Below, piece by piece: positions 63,788-64,000 of a stretch of 64,000 nucleotides of DNA. The position numbers were made by a program, and so were the translations under genes. The notes beneath the pieces are model-generated. The model was not told where the DNA came from. It ran no database searches and worked only from the letters and a program-made list of their open reading frames with translations. Origin of the DNA: CAWDXG01 sp963822115 (GTDB lineage Bacteria; Myxococcota_A; Polyangia; Polyangiales; Polyangiaceae); contig CAWGGM010000020.1 of the NCBI GenBank assembly GCA_963822115.1, forward strand, positions 992,001 through 1,056,000. The letters are read 5' to 3'. Numbering within the stretch: the stretch's first letter is position 1; each line of letters begins with the position of its first letter.

Positions 63788-64000
63788 ATGCAGACTTCTC
63801 TACGCTTCGTGGCAGTGGCACTTCTTGGCATCGGTCTGGTTCTGGGGGCGACCGGCTGCGAATTGCAGAAGTGCGACGTGACGACCACCAACGACGCCGG
63901 CGTTACCACCACCCAGTCCGGCGTGTGCGCCAAGTCGCTCAAGAAGTTCGTGGGTACGCCCGTGAACAAGTCCGCACAGTGGGCCTCGGGCGGCTCGCTC
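63788..64000 (+). CDS. Predicted lipoprotein, N-terminal part (cut by window end)
   Basis: The first 71 codons of a gene that runs off the window. ATG 63788 starts MQTSLRFVAVALLGIGLVLG, a signal peptide ending in a lipobox ATGC with the Cys at position 24, followed by a Thr/Val-rich segment and further cysteines (QKCDVTTTNDAG, SGVCAKSL). The frame is open to the last base. Family not recognised from this fragment. Confidence 0.75.
   Translation, partial: MQTSLRFVAVALLGIGLVLGATGCELQKCDVTTTNDAGVTTTQSGVCAKSLKKFVGTPVNKSAQWASGGSL

Noticed and set aside
1..64000. CRISPR arrays, rRNA genes, riboswitches
   Set aside because: No regularly spaced identical repeats with unique spacers, no rRNA-like tracts and no recognisable riboswitch core upstream of thiD or other metabolic genes were seen.

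Overview
The window looks like the chromosome of a high-GC myxobacterium-like organism (Myxococcota, most likely Polyangia). This is inferred from style rather than from a marker gene: very strong G/C bias at third codon positions, a Hanks-type kinase beside an FHA protein, many predicted lipoproteins whose lipobox is followed by long Gly/Ser- or Ala/Asp-rich linkers, Cys-rich secreted proteins, and TPR proteins of extreme size.

Layout. 0.2-11.2 kb: kinase and lipoprotein operon, FHA protein, metallo-beta-lactamase-fold hydrolase, a coupled pair of M16 peptidases (one active, one lacking the zinc site), a PD40 lipoprotein with a CxxCH motif, a TPR regulator-like protein and a truncated haemoglobin. 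11.25-20.91 kb: an integrated 9.6-kb element flanked by perfect 58-bp direct repeats made of the 3' half of tRNA-Leu(UAA). It carries a tyrosine integrase, a serine recombinase in a three-gene coupled operon, a primase-polymerase/helicase with an iteron-rich non-coding tract beside it, an excisionase-like HTH gene, a broken HGGxSTG gene and two unknown genes at its extremities; mirror-image repeat pairs near each end look like integrase arm sites. 21-33 kb: lipoproteins, MtfA-like peptidase, a proXWV-type betaine importer with a divergent beta-barrel protein, DUF481 protein, thiD, a double-FKBP lipoprotein, a BoxD/PaaZ-like aldehyde dehydrogenase and a DUF559 nuclease whose ribosome binding site sits in a 27-bp hairpin.

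33.4-38.0 kb: a cluster of four attC-like sites with no integron integrase in the window (a CALIN-type gene-cassette array). It holds an SMI1/KNR4-like gene starting 15 bases after one attC, two diverged copies of a 377-bp cassette without a clear gene, an inverted lipoprotein gene, and an IS110-family element that appears to sit inside one attC directly after its R'' box.

38.5-64 kb: LRR lipoprotein; a TetR / ferritin-like diiron protein / alpha-beta hydrolase cluster with an 18-bp palindrome at the tetR start; lipoproteins; elongation factor P; a coupled crotonase and 3-hydroxyacyl-CoA dehydrogenase pair; a giant (about 3,775 residue) TPR protein interrupted by a single-base frameshift; a DUF374 acyltransferase; a class IV aminotransferase; and the start of another lipoprotein. 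Four loci show frame disruptions (16.1, 16.9, 49.6 and 60.56 kb); whether these are true mutations or assembly errors cannot be told from the sequence alone.
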